A stretch of 37,174 nt of DNA from Bacteroidia bacterium (GCA_030429045.1 JAUIEA010000022.1:1-37174), one strand, 5' to 3'; positions 15,982-26,989 are shown, numbered from the stretch's first letter. Notes: generated by a model from the sequence alone, not told the origin. Numbers and translations: made by a program.

Positions 15982-16187
15982 GTCTCGTCGTACTGAAGGC
16001 ACACTTCCGAGATTCGCCTTTCTCATTTCTACGTTCCTGGTTCCTTTGTTCCTGGTTCCACGTTCCAGATTCCTCGAAATAACGCCTTAACGAAATAACG
16101 CCTTAACGCAATAACCCTGCTTTTGAACCCGGAGGAAAGCCAACGCCCAATACCTTCCTATGTTCCGCAATTTTCCGCCTTCCGCTC

Positions 16188-16252
16188 CCAGACGAAGCTG
16201 CTGTGCAGCTTGTCTGGATCCGGACATGGTGCCAAAAGCACCATCGTCCGGG
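16188..16252 (+). repeat. Double-hairpin element in filler DNA
   Basis: CCAGACGA, stem AAGCTGC-TGT-GCAGCTT, centre TGTCTGGATCCGGACA, stem ATGGTGC-CAAAA-GCACCAT, TCGTCCGGG. It interrupts TTCCGCCTTCCGC-type filler and lacks the core-repeat arms, so it can exist alone. Confidence 0.85.
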
Positions 16253-16520
16253 TTCCGCCTTCGCATTTTCTCATTTCTCATTTCTGATTCCTTCTTCCTT
16301 CTGGCATTTTTGATTGCGCCCCTTCAGGGCTTTTACCCAAGGTTCATCATTTCGTTGGGCGCTGCCCAACGCTGAGATATGGCGCCCCTTCAGGGCTTGC
16401 CCCCTGGTATCGAGGCAAACCCCTGATTCCTCCCGCCAGGGAAGGCGCGCATCCCTCGAAATAACACAATAACGCCTTAACGAAATAACGCTTCTTTCAA
16501 ACCCCGGGTGATCGCCAATA

Positions 16521-16681
16521 CCCAACAGCCAAAACCCAACGGCCAATACGTTCCTATGTTCCGCTTTCCGCTTTCCCACTTCCAATTTCGGCCTTCAGAT
16601 GACACGGGCGACTAAAGTCACCCCTACAACACGCGCTTTCCAACTCCTCGTCTCACGTTCTCAGAGTCTCACAGTCCCAAA
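16521..16681 (+). repeat. Long inverted repeat, left copy
   Basis: Matches the reverse complement of 37006-37174 with few differences, apart from one short indel. The match begins CCCAACAGCC and runs through CCTTCAGATGACACGGGCGA to CAGTCCCAAA. The match continues to the window edge on the right side, so the full repeat may be longer. Confidence 0.85.
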
Positions 16682-17021
16682 ACTGCTCAGCCGATTTCCG
16701 CCTTCGCACTTCCGCCTTCCGACTTCCGCTTTCCTCTTTCAGACTTCCGCTTTCCAGGTTCCGCCTTCGTATTTTCTCATTCCTGCATAAGCAAGTGATG
16801 CCGAAGCACTCCACGGTTTCAAACGTCTTCCTCCTCTGATCGAAGAAGGATGATCCTTTATCCTGATGGACAAGCGATTCTGTCGAAATTTGGTGTCGGG
16901 AGCCAGCCATTTTACGATTTCAATCGTTGTAATTGTGAACGAGTTCCTAATACGGTCGCAAAGCCTTGCTGATCCGTGTTTTTGAACGTTATTTTGATGT
17001 ACCGTTTTTTGATACGATCCC

Positions 17022-17483
17022 ATGACCATTCTCTTCAATCGCCAACGCCTTAATCCATTTTCCAGCATCGCCGGCATTCTGCTGATGACCCTGGTATTTG
17101 TAGGCCTCTTTTTTATTGCAAAAGGCATCTTCTGGGTGCTTGCCAAAGCGGCTTTCTTCCTGTTGGCTGCGGCCCTCATTGTCCATTACAAAACGGTGGT
17201 TGATTTTGGCAAATGGTTGTGGAATACCATCCTGACCCATCCGCTGCAAGGTATTTTCCTCACTGCCCTCGGCGTACTCCTCTACCCTGTCCTTTTTGCC
17301 TATTTGTTTGTGCGCGCACTGGTCAACCGGAAAGTATCCAAATTGCAGGACGCTGTTCAACAGGAACGCGAAGGTGAGTGGGTCGATTTCGAAGAACTGG
17401 AAACAACCTTCAAACAGCGCAAGCAGCGCTCCGAACGCAAAGAACTGGAGTCCACGGATCGGTATAGCGATCTGTTCGAATAA
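17022..17483 (+). CDS. Membrane protein of unknown function
   Basis: A 153-residue protein with three probable membrane spans (about residues 14-34, 36-54 and 76-98) and a charged, coiled-coil-prone C-terminal tail (about 102-153: KLQDAVQQEREGEWVDFEEL and further Glu/Lys-rich sequence). No family recognised. The ATG at 17022 is preceded by TTTTTTG-rich DNA. The glycosyltransferase gene starts about 110 bp downstream on the same strand, so cotranscription is possible but not shown. Confidence 0.7.
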   Translation: MTILFNRQRLNPFSSIAGILLMTLVFVGLFFIAKGIFWVLAKAAFFLLAAALIVHYKTVVDFGKWLWNTILTHPLQGIFLTALGVLLYPVLFAYLFVRALVNRKVSKLQDAVQQEREGEWVDFEELETTFKQRKQRSERKELESTDRYSDLFE

Positions 17484-17540
17484 GCCGCCTTCCTTTCAGA
17501 GTTTCCCGATCACTTGGATACAGCTTGACCACACTTCCGG

Positions 17541-17548
17541 TAAATTTG
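17541..17548 (+). promoter_or_regulatory. Possible -7 box (TAAATTTG) for the glycosyltransferase gene
   Basis: TAAATTTG fits TAnnTTTG and lies just upstream of the glycosyltransferase open frame. The nearest TTG with plausible spacing (about 17514) is 24 bp away, longer than usual, so this is weak. Confidence 0.3.
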
Positions 17549-17595
17549 TGGTAAACCCCCTGTAGCTGATCACCACCTGCCTCCTCTTTTCCCTT

Positions 17596-18678
17596 TTGCT
17601 CAGTCTCCTGTATCTGTGGATATTGGAGCGATCCCGTCGGGCCTGGTTGCGGCTGACCCCGCTACCTATCTCCCTGGAGCAGATGCCCTCTGTTTCCATT
17701 CTGATCGCTGCACGCAACGAGGCAGACCGGATCCAACCCACCCTCGAGGCCCTTGATGCCCAGGACTACCCGGGCGACTGGGAAGTCCTGCTGATCGATG
17801 ACCATTCTGAGGATCCAACCCGGGAGGTGATCGAACGGCATGCAGGACAACGGATAAACCTGTTGACCAGTGACGGGCAGGGCAAGCGGGCAGCCCTGTT
17901 CACCGGGGCGCGATCGGCCACCGGATCGATTCTGCTCTTCACAGATGCCGATTGTCTGCCCGCCCCCGGATGGATCCGGGCCATGGTCGCCCCTTTTCAG
18001 GACCAGGGCATCCACTGGGTGTCCGGGCCGGTCATCAGCCTGTCCACTGATTCCCTGGTCAGCCGATATGACACTCTTGAATCACAAGGCCTGATGGCCT
18101 GGACGGGCGCCGGCTTCGCCCTGGGCCATCCGGTCCTCGCCCAGGGTGCCAACATGGCCATTCGCAAATCTACATTCGATCATATCGCTGCTGCATCTTT
18201 GCCTCAACGGGCCTCCGGGGATGATCTCTTCTTCCTGGCGAAATGCAGACAGCATTATCCGGAGGGCAGCCGGTTTCAAGCGGACCACCAGGCCATTATC
18301 CAGACCGCAGCACCCCCGTCCTGGAGCAACCTGGTTGCCCAACGGTTGCGCTGGGCCTCCAAGACAGGCCATCTGGATCGCTGGCAGGGGCAGGCGCCGA
18401 TGATCCTCACTTTTCTGATGAGCCTGATCTTTCTGTTGACTCCCGTAGCCCTCGTTTGGGACTGGTCTGGTGCCGGGTTGGTCCTGATCCTTCCTGCTAT
18501 GATCAAGCTGATCGCTGATCACCGGCTTCTTTCCGGCGGATGGCAAAAAGCCGGATCACCTCCCTCCTGGTCCACCTATGCAGCCGCTGTCATCATCCAT
18601 CCAGTACTTGTCCTGGTGGCAGGCGTGCTGGGTCCGCTTCGACGCACGTATCTTTGGAAAGGAAGACTGGTTCAATGA
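17596..18678 (+). CDS. Family 2 glycosyltransferase, membrane-anchored
   Basis: A processive-type GT2 enzyme that probably moves a sugar from a nucleotide donor to an envelope acceptor at the inner membrane. Domain order: SVSILIAARNEADRI (32-46), DDHSED (68-73), the metal-binding TDADC (116-120), SGDDLF (207-212) and QRLRWASK (249-256). Three hydrophobic segments follow (about 268-295, 290-312 and 330-350). The called start is TTG; the frame stays open to 17566, and the added residues (LITTCLLFSLLL) would complete an N-terminal membrane anchor, so a CTG start at 17566 deserves thought. The stop overlaps the next gene's start by four bases (18675-18678), which couples it to the leucine-rich-repeat protein. 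Confidence 0.88.
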   Translation: MLSLLYLWILERSRRAWLRLTPLPISLEQMPSVSILIAARNEADRIQPTLEALDAQDYPGDWEVLLIDDHSEDPTREVIERHAGQRINLLTSDGQGKRAALFTGARSATGSILLFTDADCLPAPGWIRAMVAPFQDQGIHWVSGPVISLSTDSLVSRYDTLESQGLMAWTGAGFALGHPVLAQGANMAIRKSTFDHIAAASLPQRASGDDLFFLAKCRQHYPEGSRFQADHQAIIQTAAPPSWSNLVAQRLRWASKTGHLDRWQGQAPMILTFLMSLIFLLTPVALVWDWSGAGLVLILPAMIKLIADHRLLSGGWQKAGSPPSWSTYAAAVIIHPVLVLVAGVLGPLRRTYLWKGRLVQ

Positions 18679-20465
18679 TCGCTTACAATCTGGAAGATGC
18701 ACTGGCTGCGCCGGATCAGGTTCAAACCCTGGTCCTGTACCGCAGGTCTCTGGCTACCTGGCCGGATGAGTTGTTTCGATTAAAACGGTTGACTCACCTG
18801 GAGCTGGATCAATGTGCCATCACCCATCTTGATGAACGGCTTCTTCAACTCCCTCTCCATACCCTCAAACTTCCCCGAAATTCGATCACGGCTATCCCGC
18901 CCTGGTTTCCGCAGATGAATGCCCTGCGCCACCTGGACCTCTCCCAAAACGAACTGGGCTCTTTCCCGGCTGATCGGATCCCCTCGCAGCTGACCCATTG
19001 TTTGCTGGCCCGAAATCGACTGGTCCAGTTTCTTATTCAGAATATCGCCCACCTGGAACATCTGGACCTTCGCCGAAACCCCCTGTCGCGACAGGGGTGG
19101 CCGGATTTTCAGCCTGGTCTGAAAGAAATTTTTCTCGAGGGGTCCCCTTCCGCGGCAGATCGATTTTTCTCCAGTCGTTTTCCCGATCTGAAAACGCTTT
19201 CGATCACCCGATGCAAGCTCAAGACACTGCCTGCTGACTGGTCCCAACGGTTTCCGGCACTCCAGGTCATCGATCTTTCTTCCAACTGGCTGGACCAGCT
19301 TCCGTCTCAGTATCCTGAAGGAGGTCTGCTTTGGCAGCGTCTGAACCTCGCCAGGAACAGGCTGACCTCCCTCCCTGCTCAGTGGTCCACTACATCGCAT
19401 TTACGCGAATTGGACCTTTCGGGAAATGCATTGCAGGCTCTCCCAGCAGACATAGCCCAGCTAGCGCATCTGACCCGCCTCCATTTGGCGGGCAACCCCC
19501 TTCAGCGTCTTCCATCTGAACTGTCCAGTCACCGGCGGTTGAAGGTCCTTCAGGTGAAAAATACCCGGCTGTCCGATCTGGATCCCGGCCCCTGGCCTGC
19601 CTTGGAAAAACTGATGTTGCAGGGAACACCACTCTCCGGTCGCGAGGATATTTTGCGCAGTCTGCCTTCGCGGATCAAGGTGACCGGGAAGAAGCGTATC
19701 GACACTCCCGGGGCATTGTCCCTGAGCAGTTTTCGGAAAAAGGCAGAAAAGGCCGGGTGGACATCTATCCATCAAGCCCGGATCTGGAAGCTTGCGGAGG
19801 ATCTCTCCGCGGGGCGAAAGGCCAAGCCGACCCTTCAGGACCATCTCGATCTCTGGAATCTCGGATTGCCGGAATACCCCGACGCCCTGATCCGGTTGTC
19901 TCCCGGACGAAAGCTCCCCCCTCAGGGCCGACTGCTGGTTTTCGGTCGCTCCTGGCTGCCCACCCAACCCCTTGCGCAACGGGCGAGGGGATTGGGGATC
20001 ACCCTGGTCTCTTCCGGAGAAGACTACCCCGACATGGTCCTCTTTGGCAGTCCGCAGGGAAACCCGGAATCACTGCATGCCGGACGACAGACCTGGTGGA
20101 CAGCTGCCGGGCTGATGGATGCGCTCCCGCCCCTGCCTCCAAACCGACCAATGCCAGAGGGAAATGAAGCGAAGATCGCCCAGCTTTTACGCAGTGGCAT
20201 GCCGATCTATCAGGCTATTGCGAGACAGGACCTTCAGGATCATGGCATCCCCCAAAACCTGTACGGGGAGCTCTTGCTGATCATTCGAAAAGGACTGATC
20301 CCGCAGCTCCGCAAGGAATGGCCCGGCCTTCTCGTACGCTATGGGCGGGGCGACTGGGTGGTGGATTGCCTGCGCCCCAGGAAAGAAAACAGGGAAGATG
20401 ATCTGGCCCTGGCTAAAAAATGGAAGGTGAGCCAACAGGCCCTCGAGCACTGGATGAATCTCTAA
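18675..20465 (+). CDS. Leucine-rich-repeat protein with a distinct C-terminal domain
   Basis: A 596-residue protein without signal peptide, so probably cytoplasmic. About residues 20-340 are leucine-rich repeats of the LxxLxLxxNxLxxLP type, for example HLDLSQNELGSFP and ELDLSGNALQALPADI; several repeats are degenerate. The rest is different: a basic linker, a helical part with WKLAEDLSAGR, and GRLLVFGRSWLPTQPLAQRA followed by LVSSGEDYPDMVLFG. The latter recalls a BRCT-like fold, but only weakly. Last comes a helical C-terminus. The frame reaches back to 18540, but ATG 18675 fits the repeats and overlaps the glycosyltransferase stop (ATGA). The role is unknown; protein-protein recognition is expected from the repeats. 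Confidence 0.82.
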   Translation: MIAYNLEDALAAPDQVQTLVLYRRSLATWPDELFRLKRLTHLELDQCAITHLDERLLQLPLHTLKLPRNSITAIPPWFPQMNALRHLDLSQNELGSFPADRIPSQLTHCLLARNRLVQFLIQNIAHLEHLDLRRNPLSRQGWPDFQPGLKEIFLEGSPSAADRFFSSRFPDLKTLSITRCKLKTLPADWSQRFPALQVIDLSSNWLDQLPSQYPEGGLLWQRLNLARNRLTSLPAQWSTTSHLRELDLSGNALQALPADIAQLAHLTRLHLAGNPLQRLPSELSSHRRLKVLQVKNTRLSDLDPGPWPALEKLMLQGTPLSGREDILRSLPSRIKVTGKKRIDTPGALSLSSFRKKAEKAGWTSIHQARIWKLAEDLSAGRKAKPTLQDHLDLWNLGLPEYPDALIRLSPGRKLPPQGRLLVFGRSWLPTQPLAQRARGLGITLVSSGEDYPDMVLFGSPQGNPESLHAGRQTWWTAAGLMDALPPLPPNRPMPEGNEAKIAQLLRSGMPIYQAIARQDLQDHGIPQNLYGELLLIIRKGLIPQLRKEWPGLLVRYGRGDWVVDCLRPRKENREDDLALAKKWKVSQQALEHWMNL

Positions 20466-20507
20466 CCCGATCGGCAAGGGAGCCGCATCCTGGAACACAA
20501 ATAGATG

Positions 20508-20539
20508 AAAAAGCCCGACGTTGCTGGCGTCGGGCTTTT
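20508..20539. terminator. Bidirectional rho-independent terminator
   Basis: AAAAGCCCGACG and CGTCGGGCTTTT flank a short loop (TTGCTGG), with A runs before and T runs after the stem. It sits between the convergent leucine-rich-repeat gene and gyrB and can serve both strands. Confidence 0.9.
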
Positions 20540-20560
20540 GTATGTGTGCGAGTGATCTGT

Positions 20561-22600
<2,040 letters not shown>

Positions 22601-22670
22601 TCAATCTGTTATAAAATTAATAATCACTCAATTAAATCAACCCGAAAATGAGGCGAAATCAGGTGCATTT

Positions 22671-22701
22671 TTTGTAGTTCCCCCAGAACTGCTGATCTTT
22701 G
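22671..22701 (+). promoter_or_regulatory. tsaE promoter, Bacteroidota type
   Basis: A TTTG box (22671-22674, within TTTTTTG) is followed by a 19-bp spacer and GATCTTTG (22694-22701), one mismatch from TAnnTTTG. It overlaps the hairpin that spans the tsaE start. Confidence 0.5.
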
Positions 22702-22728
22702 GCCCGGGCCGCCGAAAGGCGGGCCAAA
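22698..22728 (+). promoter_or_regulatory. Strong hairpin at the tsaE start codon
   Basis: TTTGGCCCG (22698-22706) pairs with CGGGCCAAA (22720-22728), with an inner GCC/GGC stem. The first base of the ATG at 22728 is the last base of the stem. If the transcript includes the hairpin it could limit ribosome access; alternatively it is a palindromic repeat. Confidence 0.45.
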
Positions 22729-23174
22729 TGCCTATGCAACCCACCTCAAAAACCATCCACTGCCCATCACCCGAAGCACTGCCGGCTATCGCTCGTGAGG
22801 TGATCCGACTGGCGGGCACCCGCCGGGTCATCTGCCTGACCGGCGATCTCGGCGCGGGCAAGACGGCCCTGGTCACAGCCCTGGTCAGCGAGCTGGGAAG
22901 TGACGACGGGGTTTCCAGCCCCACCTTTGCCCTGGTCCAGGATTACCTCTCCGTTCACCAGGATCCCCAGGTGATCCATCACATTGATGCCTATCGCCTG
23001 ACGGACCTCAATGAGGCCCTGGATATCGGGATCCTGGAATTTCTGGACGACGATGCCTGGACCTTTATTGAATGGCCCGAGATCCTCACTTCGGTCCTGC
23101 CGGATCATCGATTGGACATTGACATCCAAATCCTTCCGGATTCCACGCGGGAAATTGTAATTTTGGAGAGATGA
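22728..23174 (+). CDS. tsaE: tRNA threonylcarbamoyladenosine ATPase TsaE
   Basis: ATPase that works with TsaB and TsaD to make the t6A modification on ANN-reading tRNAs. The 148-residue product has Walker A GDLGAGKT (39-46), SSPTFALVQDY (63-73), HIDAYRL (85-91) with the conserved Asp, and FIEWPE. A second ATG at 22734 would remove two residues. Its stop overlaps the ald start by four bases (ATGA at 23171-23174), so both are translated together; I recall tsaE followed by this dehydrogenase in other Bacteroidota. Confidence 0.93.
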   Translation: MPMQPTSKTIHCPSPEALPAIAREVIRLAGTRRVICLTGDLGAGKTALVTALVSELGSDDGVSSPTFALVQDYLSVHQDPQVIHHIDAYRLTDLNEALDIGILEFLDDDAWTFIEWPEILTSVLPDHRLDIDIQILPDSTREIVILER

Positions 23175-24391
23175 GCAAGCGTATTCCCATTCCCGCCGAA
23201 TTGACCAAGGCCCACATGCAACCCCAGGAACAAGCCCTGGCGTTGCGCCCGAAAAATCACAAGCTGTTCATTGGTATCCCCAGGGAAAACTCTCCGGAAG
23301 AGACCCGGGTCGCCCTGGTTCCCTCCAACGTCGCTGCCCTGGTCGGGTATGGGCACCGGGTGGTTATACAGAGTGAAGCCGGAAAGCGAGCCAACTTCCT
23401 GGACCATGAATACAGTGAGGCCGGGGCGGAGATCGCACAATCCGACGAGGAGGTCTACCGGGCCGAGATGATCATCAAGACCGCTCCGCCGACGATGGCC
23501 GAGATCGATCTGATGCATCCGAATCAGGTGTTGATCTCTCCCTTGCACCTGCCCATCGTCCAACGGGAATTCCTGGAAAAACTGCGCAGTAAACGGGTCA
23601 TTGCCCTGGCCATGGAATACATCCAGGATGATTCCGGTGCCTTTCCGGTGGTTCGGATCATGAGCGAGATCGCCGGTATATCGGCCATTCTCACCGCAGC
23701 CGAACTGCTGAGCCGCTCCAACAAGGGGACCGGTCTGCTGCTCGGGGGGATCTCCGGCGTTCCGCCTGCCCGGGTCGTCATTCTCGGATCCGGTGTGGTC
23801 GCTGAATATGCCACCCGGGCTGCCTTGGGTCTGGGAGCCGAGGTGCGTGTGTTTGATAACAATATCTACAAGCTGATGCGCTTGAAGCATCATCTGGGCA
23901 GCCAGATCTTCACCTCAGCCATGGACCCGGTGATCCTTCGGAATGAACTCTACCAGGCGGATGTGGCCATCGGGGCCATCCACTCCAAGAGCGGGCGTGC
24001 CCCGGTCGTCGTCGGCGAAGAGATCGTGGCCGGTATGAAAGACGGGGCGGTGATCGTGGACGTCAGTATCGACCAAGGCGGTTGTTTTGCCACATCCGAC
24101 CTGACCACCCATTCGAAACCGACCTTCGTCAAACACGGGGTGGTCCATTTCTGTGTCCCCAACATTCCATCCAGAGTGGGTAAAACGGCTTCTGCAGCAG
24201 TCAGCAATATCCTGACACCCATCCTCCTGAAGCTGGAATCGGTTACCGGCATCGAATCCCTGCTCTATCAGAGTGTCGGATTGCGCAACGGGGTCTATGC
24301 GTACAAGGGTTGTATCACCAATTCCTATCTGGGAGAAAAATTTGAAATGAAGACGACCGATCTGGAGTTGTTGATCGCGTCTATTCTCTGA
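23171..24391 (+). CDS. ald: Alanine dehydrogenase family protein
   Basis: Probably the NAD-dependent interconversion of L-alanine and pyruvate plus ammonia. The 406-residue product has an N-terminal extension of about 30 residues relative to typical alanine dehydrogenases. It then has the family start FIGIPRENSPEETRVALVPS (about 35-54), IIKTAPPT and HPNQVLISPLHL (substrate-binding Lys and His regions), and the NAD-binding VVILGSGVVAEYATRAALGL around 198-217. The C-terminal half has the nearby PNIPSRVGKTAS. The AlaDH family also includes the transhydrogenase alpha subunit, but the length and lack of membrane spans favour a dehydrogenase. It is translationally coupled to tsaE. Confidence 0.88.
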   Translation: MSKRIPIPAELTKAHMQPQEQALALRPKNHKLFIGIPRENSPEETRVALVPSNVAALVGYGHRVVIQSEAGKRANFLDHEYSEAGAEIAQSDEEVYRAEMIIKTAPPTMAEIDLMHPNQVLISPLHLPIVQREFLEKLRSKRVIALAMEYIQDDSGAFPVVRIMSEIAGISAILTAAELLSRSNKGTGLLLGGISGVPPARVVILGSGVVAEYATRAALGLGAEVRVFDNNIYKLMRLKHHLGSQIFTSAMDPVILRNELYQADVAIGAIHSKSGRAPVVVGEEIVAGMKDGAVIVDVSIDQGGCFATSDLTTHSKPTFVKHGVVHFCVPNIPSRVGKTASAAVSNILTPILLKLESVTGIESLLYQSVGLRNGVYAYKGCITNSYLGEKFEMKTTDLELLIASIL

Positions 24392-24402
24392 GTTTACTGC
24401 TC

Positions 24403-25659
24403 CTAACTGCGCATCGCTTCGACAGGATCCATGCGGGCGGCCTGCAAGGCCGGGATCAATCCGGACAGGATGCCGATGACGGCAGAGACACTGATACCGA
24501 TAAACACATTCTGCCAGGAGAGGAACATGGGAAAGTCAGCAACAGCTGCAATGCCCTTGATCACTGCCAGCACCAGGAGCAGGCCGGCCAGGCCGCCGAT
24601 CAGACAGAGGATCACCGCCTCCACCAGGAATTCCAGAAGAATGAAAACCGCCTTGGCTCCCAGGGCTTTTTTAATCCCGATCAGGTTGGTTCGCTCCTTG
24701 ACAGATACGAACATGATATTCGCGACGCTGAACATGCCCACAAAGAGGGCAAAGACACCAATGAGGAATCCCGCCCAGTTGAGGACGCTGAAAAAACTGT
24801 CCAGCAGGGTGGTCAGGATGGACATCTCATTCACGGCGAAGTTGTTGTCCTGGCGGGGCGACAGTCGTCTTCCCGAGCGCATGATCCCGATGACCTCATC
24901 GGTCACGGCTTCCATGTCCGACCCGGGGTAGGCTTTCACGGCTACCATCCCGCCCCCATAGTTGCCGGCCTCGCGTACATTGGCGATCTGTCGAGCCAGG
25001 GGATAGGAGATCATCACTGCCCGATCAAAATCCATGACCTTGATCAGGTCTTTGCCCGACGGCTCGATCAGACCGATCACCTTGAGCTTGTGCCCGTTGA
25101 CCTTGATCTCCTTGCCAATCGGATCGAGATTGCCAAACAGCATTTCAGCGATCCGGGCACCGATCACCGTGACCCGGCTACCGGTCTGGTATTCGATGGA
25201 TGAAAAGTAACGACCGTCCGAGTATTGGAGGTTGAAGAGATTGGAATAGTCTTCCGTACCCGCAATGAGGTAGGCACGATCGACACTGCTGGCGCCATAT
25301 TTGACCGGTTTGGCCCCCAGAAAGATCGAATAGGTGACAAATTCGGCACTCTCACTCTTCTCTTTGATGGATCTGAAATCCTGGTAATTGGGATTGGGCC
25401 GACGGAGATATTTCCAATAATTCGCATTGGGGTCCTCGTTCCAGGGCTGCTTGGTCACATAGAGGACATCATCACCCAACTTCTCCAGGCTCTGCTTGAT
25501 ATTATTCTCCAGGCTGTCCACCGCAGATTTGATGGACATGATGCAAAAGATCCCGATGGTGATACCCAACAGGGAGAGAATACTTCGCGTCCGGTTGAAA
25601 CGCAGTTCATTCAATGCCTGTAAAAAACTGGCGGGCAGGGATTGGAGGATGGCTCTCAT
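24403..25659 (-). CDS. ABC transporter permease, MacB/FtsX type
   Basis: Inner-membrane permease of a MacB-like export or lipoprotein-type ABC system. The 418-residue product has an N-terminal cytoplasmic helix, a first membrane span (ILSLLGITIGIFCIMSI, about 28-44), a large periplasmic MacB domain (about 50-285, with RVTVIGARIAEMLFG and GKEIKVNGHKLKVIGLI), and three C-terminal spans (about 295-320, 340-365 and 380-405) ending in ALQAARMDPVEAMRS, the usual family ending. No ATPase or membrane-fusion gene is adjacent, so the partner must be elsewhere. A TATCTTTG box lies just upstream. Confidence 0.9.
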   Translation of the reverse strand: MRAILQSLPASFLQALNELRFNRTRSILSLLGITIGIFCIMSIKSAVDSLENNIKQSLEKLGDDVLYVTKQPWNEDPNANYWKYLRRPNPNYQDFRSIKEKSESAEFVTYSIFLGAKPVKYGASSVDRAYLIAGTEDYSNLFNLQYSDGRYFSSIEYQTGSRVTVIGARIAEMLFGNLDPIGKEIKVNGHKLKVIGLIEPSGKDLIKVMDFDRAVMISYPLARQIANVREAGNYGGGMVAVKAYPGSDMEAVTDEVIGIMRSGRRLSPRQDNNFAVNEMSILTTLLDSFFSVLNWAGFLIGVFALFVGMFSVANIMFVSVKERTNLIGIKKALGAKAVFILLEFLVEAVILCLIGGLAGLLLVLAVIKGIAAVADFPMFLSWQNVFIGISVSAVIGILSGLIPALQAARMDPVEAMRS

Positions 25660-25665
25660 CTACAC

Positions 25666-25673
25666 CAAAGATA
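25666..25673 (-). promoter_or_regulatory. -7 box (TATCTTTG) of the ABC permease gene
   Basis: A perfect TAnnTTTG on the minus strand, ending six bases before the ATG at 25659. No clear -33 box is seen. Confidence 0.5.
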
Positions 25674-25768
25674 CTTCCGGTGTGGCGGTGTAGAAAATCC
25701 TTTCGATGAATGATCGCCAGGGGAAGGCCAACGACCAGCGGTAGCCGATCAAGTGTTGCGAATTGTGC

Positions 25769-26989
25769 CTACCGGATCAGCGAAAAGCTTCCCAGGCTCT
25801 CGTAATATTCGCCTTTGCACAGGTAACGCGCCTTGTACACATAGATCCCCGGAATGAGCGCATCGCCATTGAATCGGCCATCCCATTTCTGGTATGCATC
25901 CGTGGTAGCGAACACCCGGGTACCCCAACGGTCGTAGATCTCAAAATAATCCAGTCCCTCGAGGGCCACCGGATTACTGATCCCGTATTCCTCATTGAGT
26001 TGATCGCCATTGGGTGTAAAGGCACTGGGCAATAACAGCCGATCACAGCTGAGATCCGCGGGGTCGACCACTTCGACATACACGGTATCTGTCGCAGTGC
26101 ATCCGCCCTGGACAAAGTTGATCTGATATCGACCGGTAGCCGATGGCGTGATGACCGGTTCGCGAGTCGCAGGGTCACTCACCCCGGTAGTCGGTATCCA
26201 GGCAAAAGAAGTGGCACAGGTGCCCGAGGTCTGCACCTGGAAAGATTCGCCGAGATAGATGACGGTATCCCGGGTCAGGATGACATCCCGTGGGGTGTAG
26301 AGCAATTTGATATCCGATTCGGGCAAGGCCCTGTCGTAGACCCTGAATTCATCCAGCTGACCCTTGAACCGGATCTGCCCCGAACCGACGCAGGGGCTGG
26401 CAGAGAGGGCCAACTGGGCATTGTTCTGTAATTCAAGACGATCGGAGGAGGCGTCTTCCTTGACAAATTCGCCATCGACGTAGAGCAGGATCTTGGTGGC
26501 GCGCCGAACGATGACAATGTGGTACCAGCAGCGGCCTGCGGGCAGTCGATAGTCCATTTTCACCTGGAGGGTCGGATCCTCACTGACCAGGATGCCCAGG
26601 GTCCGGCTGGAAGGTGTGTAGGTGATCGCCAGCGCACGGTCCTCATCACAATCTTCCCGCTTGGAAATGATGTCATAGATCCCGGAGGAGGATTCCGGTT
26701 TGAAATAGAAGCTGATGCTGAAGTCTGCCTTGCGCAGTCGATTGACAGAAATGTCCCCCAGCAGGGTGAGGAAATTCACACTGCCATCAAAACTGAGGGC
26801 GTCTCCGACAGGACCACAGACGAAGGTGGTATCTCCGTCAAAAAAGAGGACATTCCCATAACCGCTTTCATCGATGAGGCTATCGTTGAAGGACAGATTG
26901 GTCACCAGGTTTGCAGAGAGCTGTGCCTGCAGGGGTGTCGACAACCCGAGGGTCATGAGAAGTAGAAAAATTGATATACGCATATCCAT
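25769..26989 (-). CDS. Secreted LamG-domain protein with T9SS type B tail
   Basis: An extracellular protein exported by type IX secretion. The 406-residue product begins with a signal peptide (ISIFLLLMTLGLSTPLQAQ), then a LamG/concanavalin-like domain (about 25-235) with FSISFYFKPESSSGIYDI and GQLDEFRVYDRALPESDIKL. A short Ig-like segment (about 240-310) ends YVEVVDP. The C-terminal ~90 residues are the gliding-motility-associated type B sorting domain: PSAFTPNGDQLNEEYGISNP, FEIYDRWGTRVFAT, WDGRFNGDALIPGIYVYKAR and a final GSFSLIR. An in-frame ATG six bases inside (26983) is an alternative start. Its ligand is unknown. Confidence 0.92.
   Translation of the reverse strand: MDMRISIFLLLMTLGLSTPLQAQLSANLVTNLSFNDSLIDESGYGNVLFFDGDTTFVCGPVGDALSFDGSVNFLTLLGDISVNRLRKADFSISFYFKPESSSGIYDIISKREDCDEDRALAITYTPSSRTLGILVSEDPTLQVKMDYRLPAGRCWYHIVIVRRATKILLYVDGEFVKEDASSDRLELQNNAQLALSASPCVGSGQIRFKGQLDEFRVYDRALPESDIKLLYTPRDVILTRDTVIYLGESFQVQTSGTCATSFAWIPTTGVSDPATREPVITPSATGRYQINFVQGGCTATDTVYVEVVDPADLSCDRLLLPSAFTPNGDQLNEEYGISNPVALEGLDYFEIYDRWGTRVFATTDAYQKWDGRFNGDALIPGIYVYKARYLCKGEYYESLGSFSLIR

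Larger units (their letters stand above)
15982..17021. repeat. Gene-free repeat-rich spacer, inverted relative of the window's right end
   Basis: No gene can be supported. The DNA is a mosaic of TTCCGCCTTCCGC-type filler, AATAACGCC phrases, two GCGCCCCTTCAGGGCTT blocks (about 16316 and 16382) with a GTTGGGCGCTGCCCAAC hairpin, a double-hairpin element (16188-16252), and two modules (about 16033-16187 and 16521-16681). Both modules recur inverted at 36846-36999 and 37006-37174. Confidence 0.75.
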
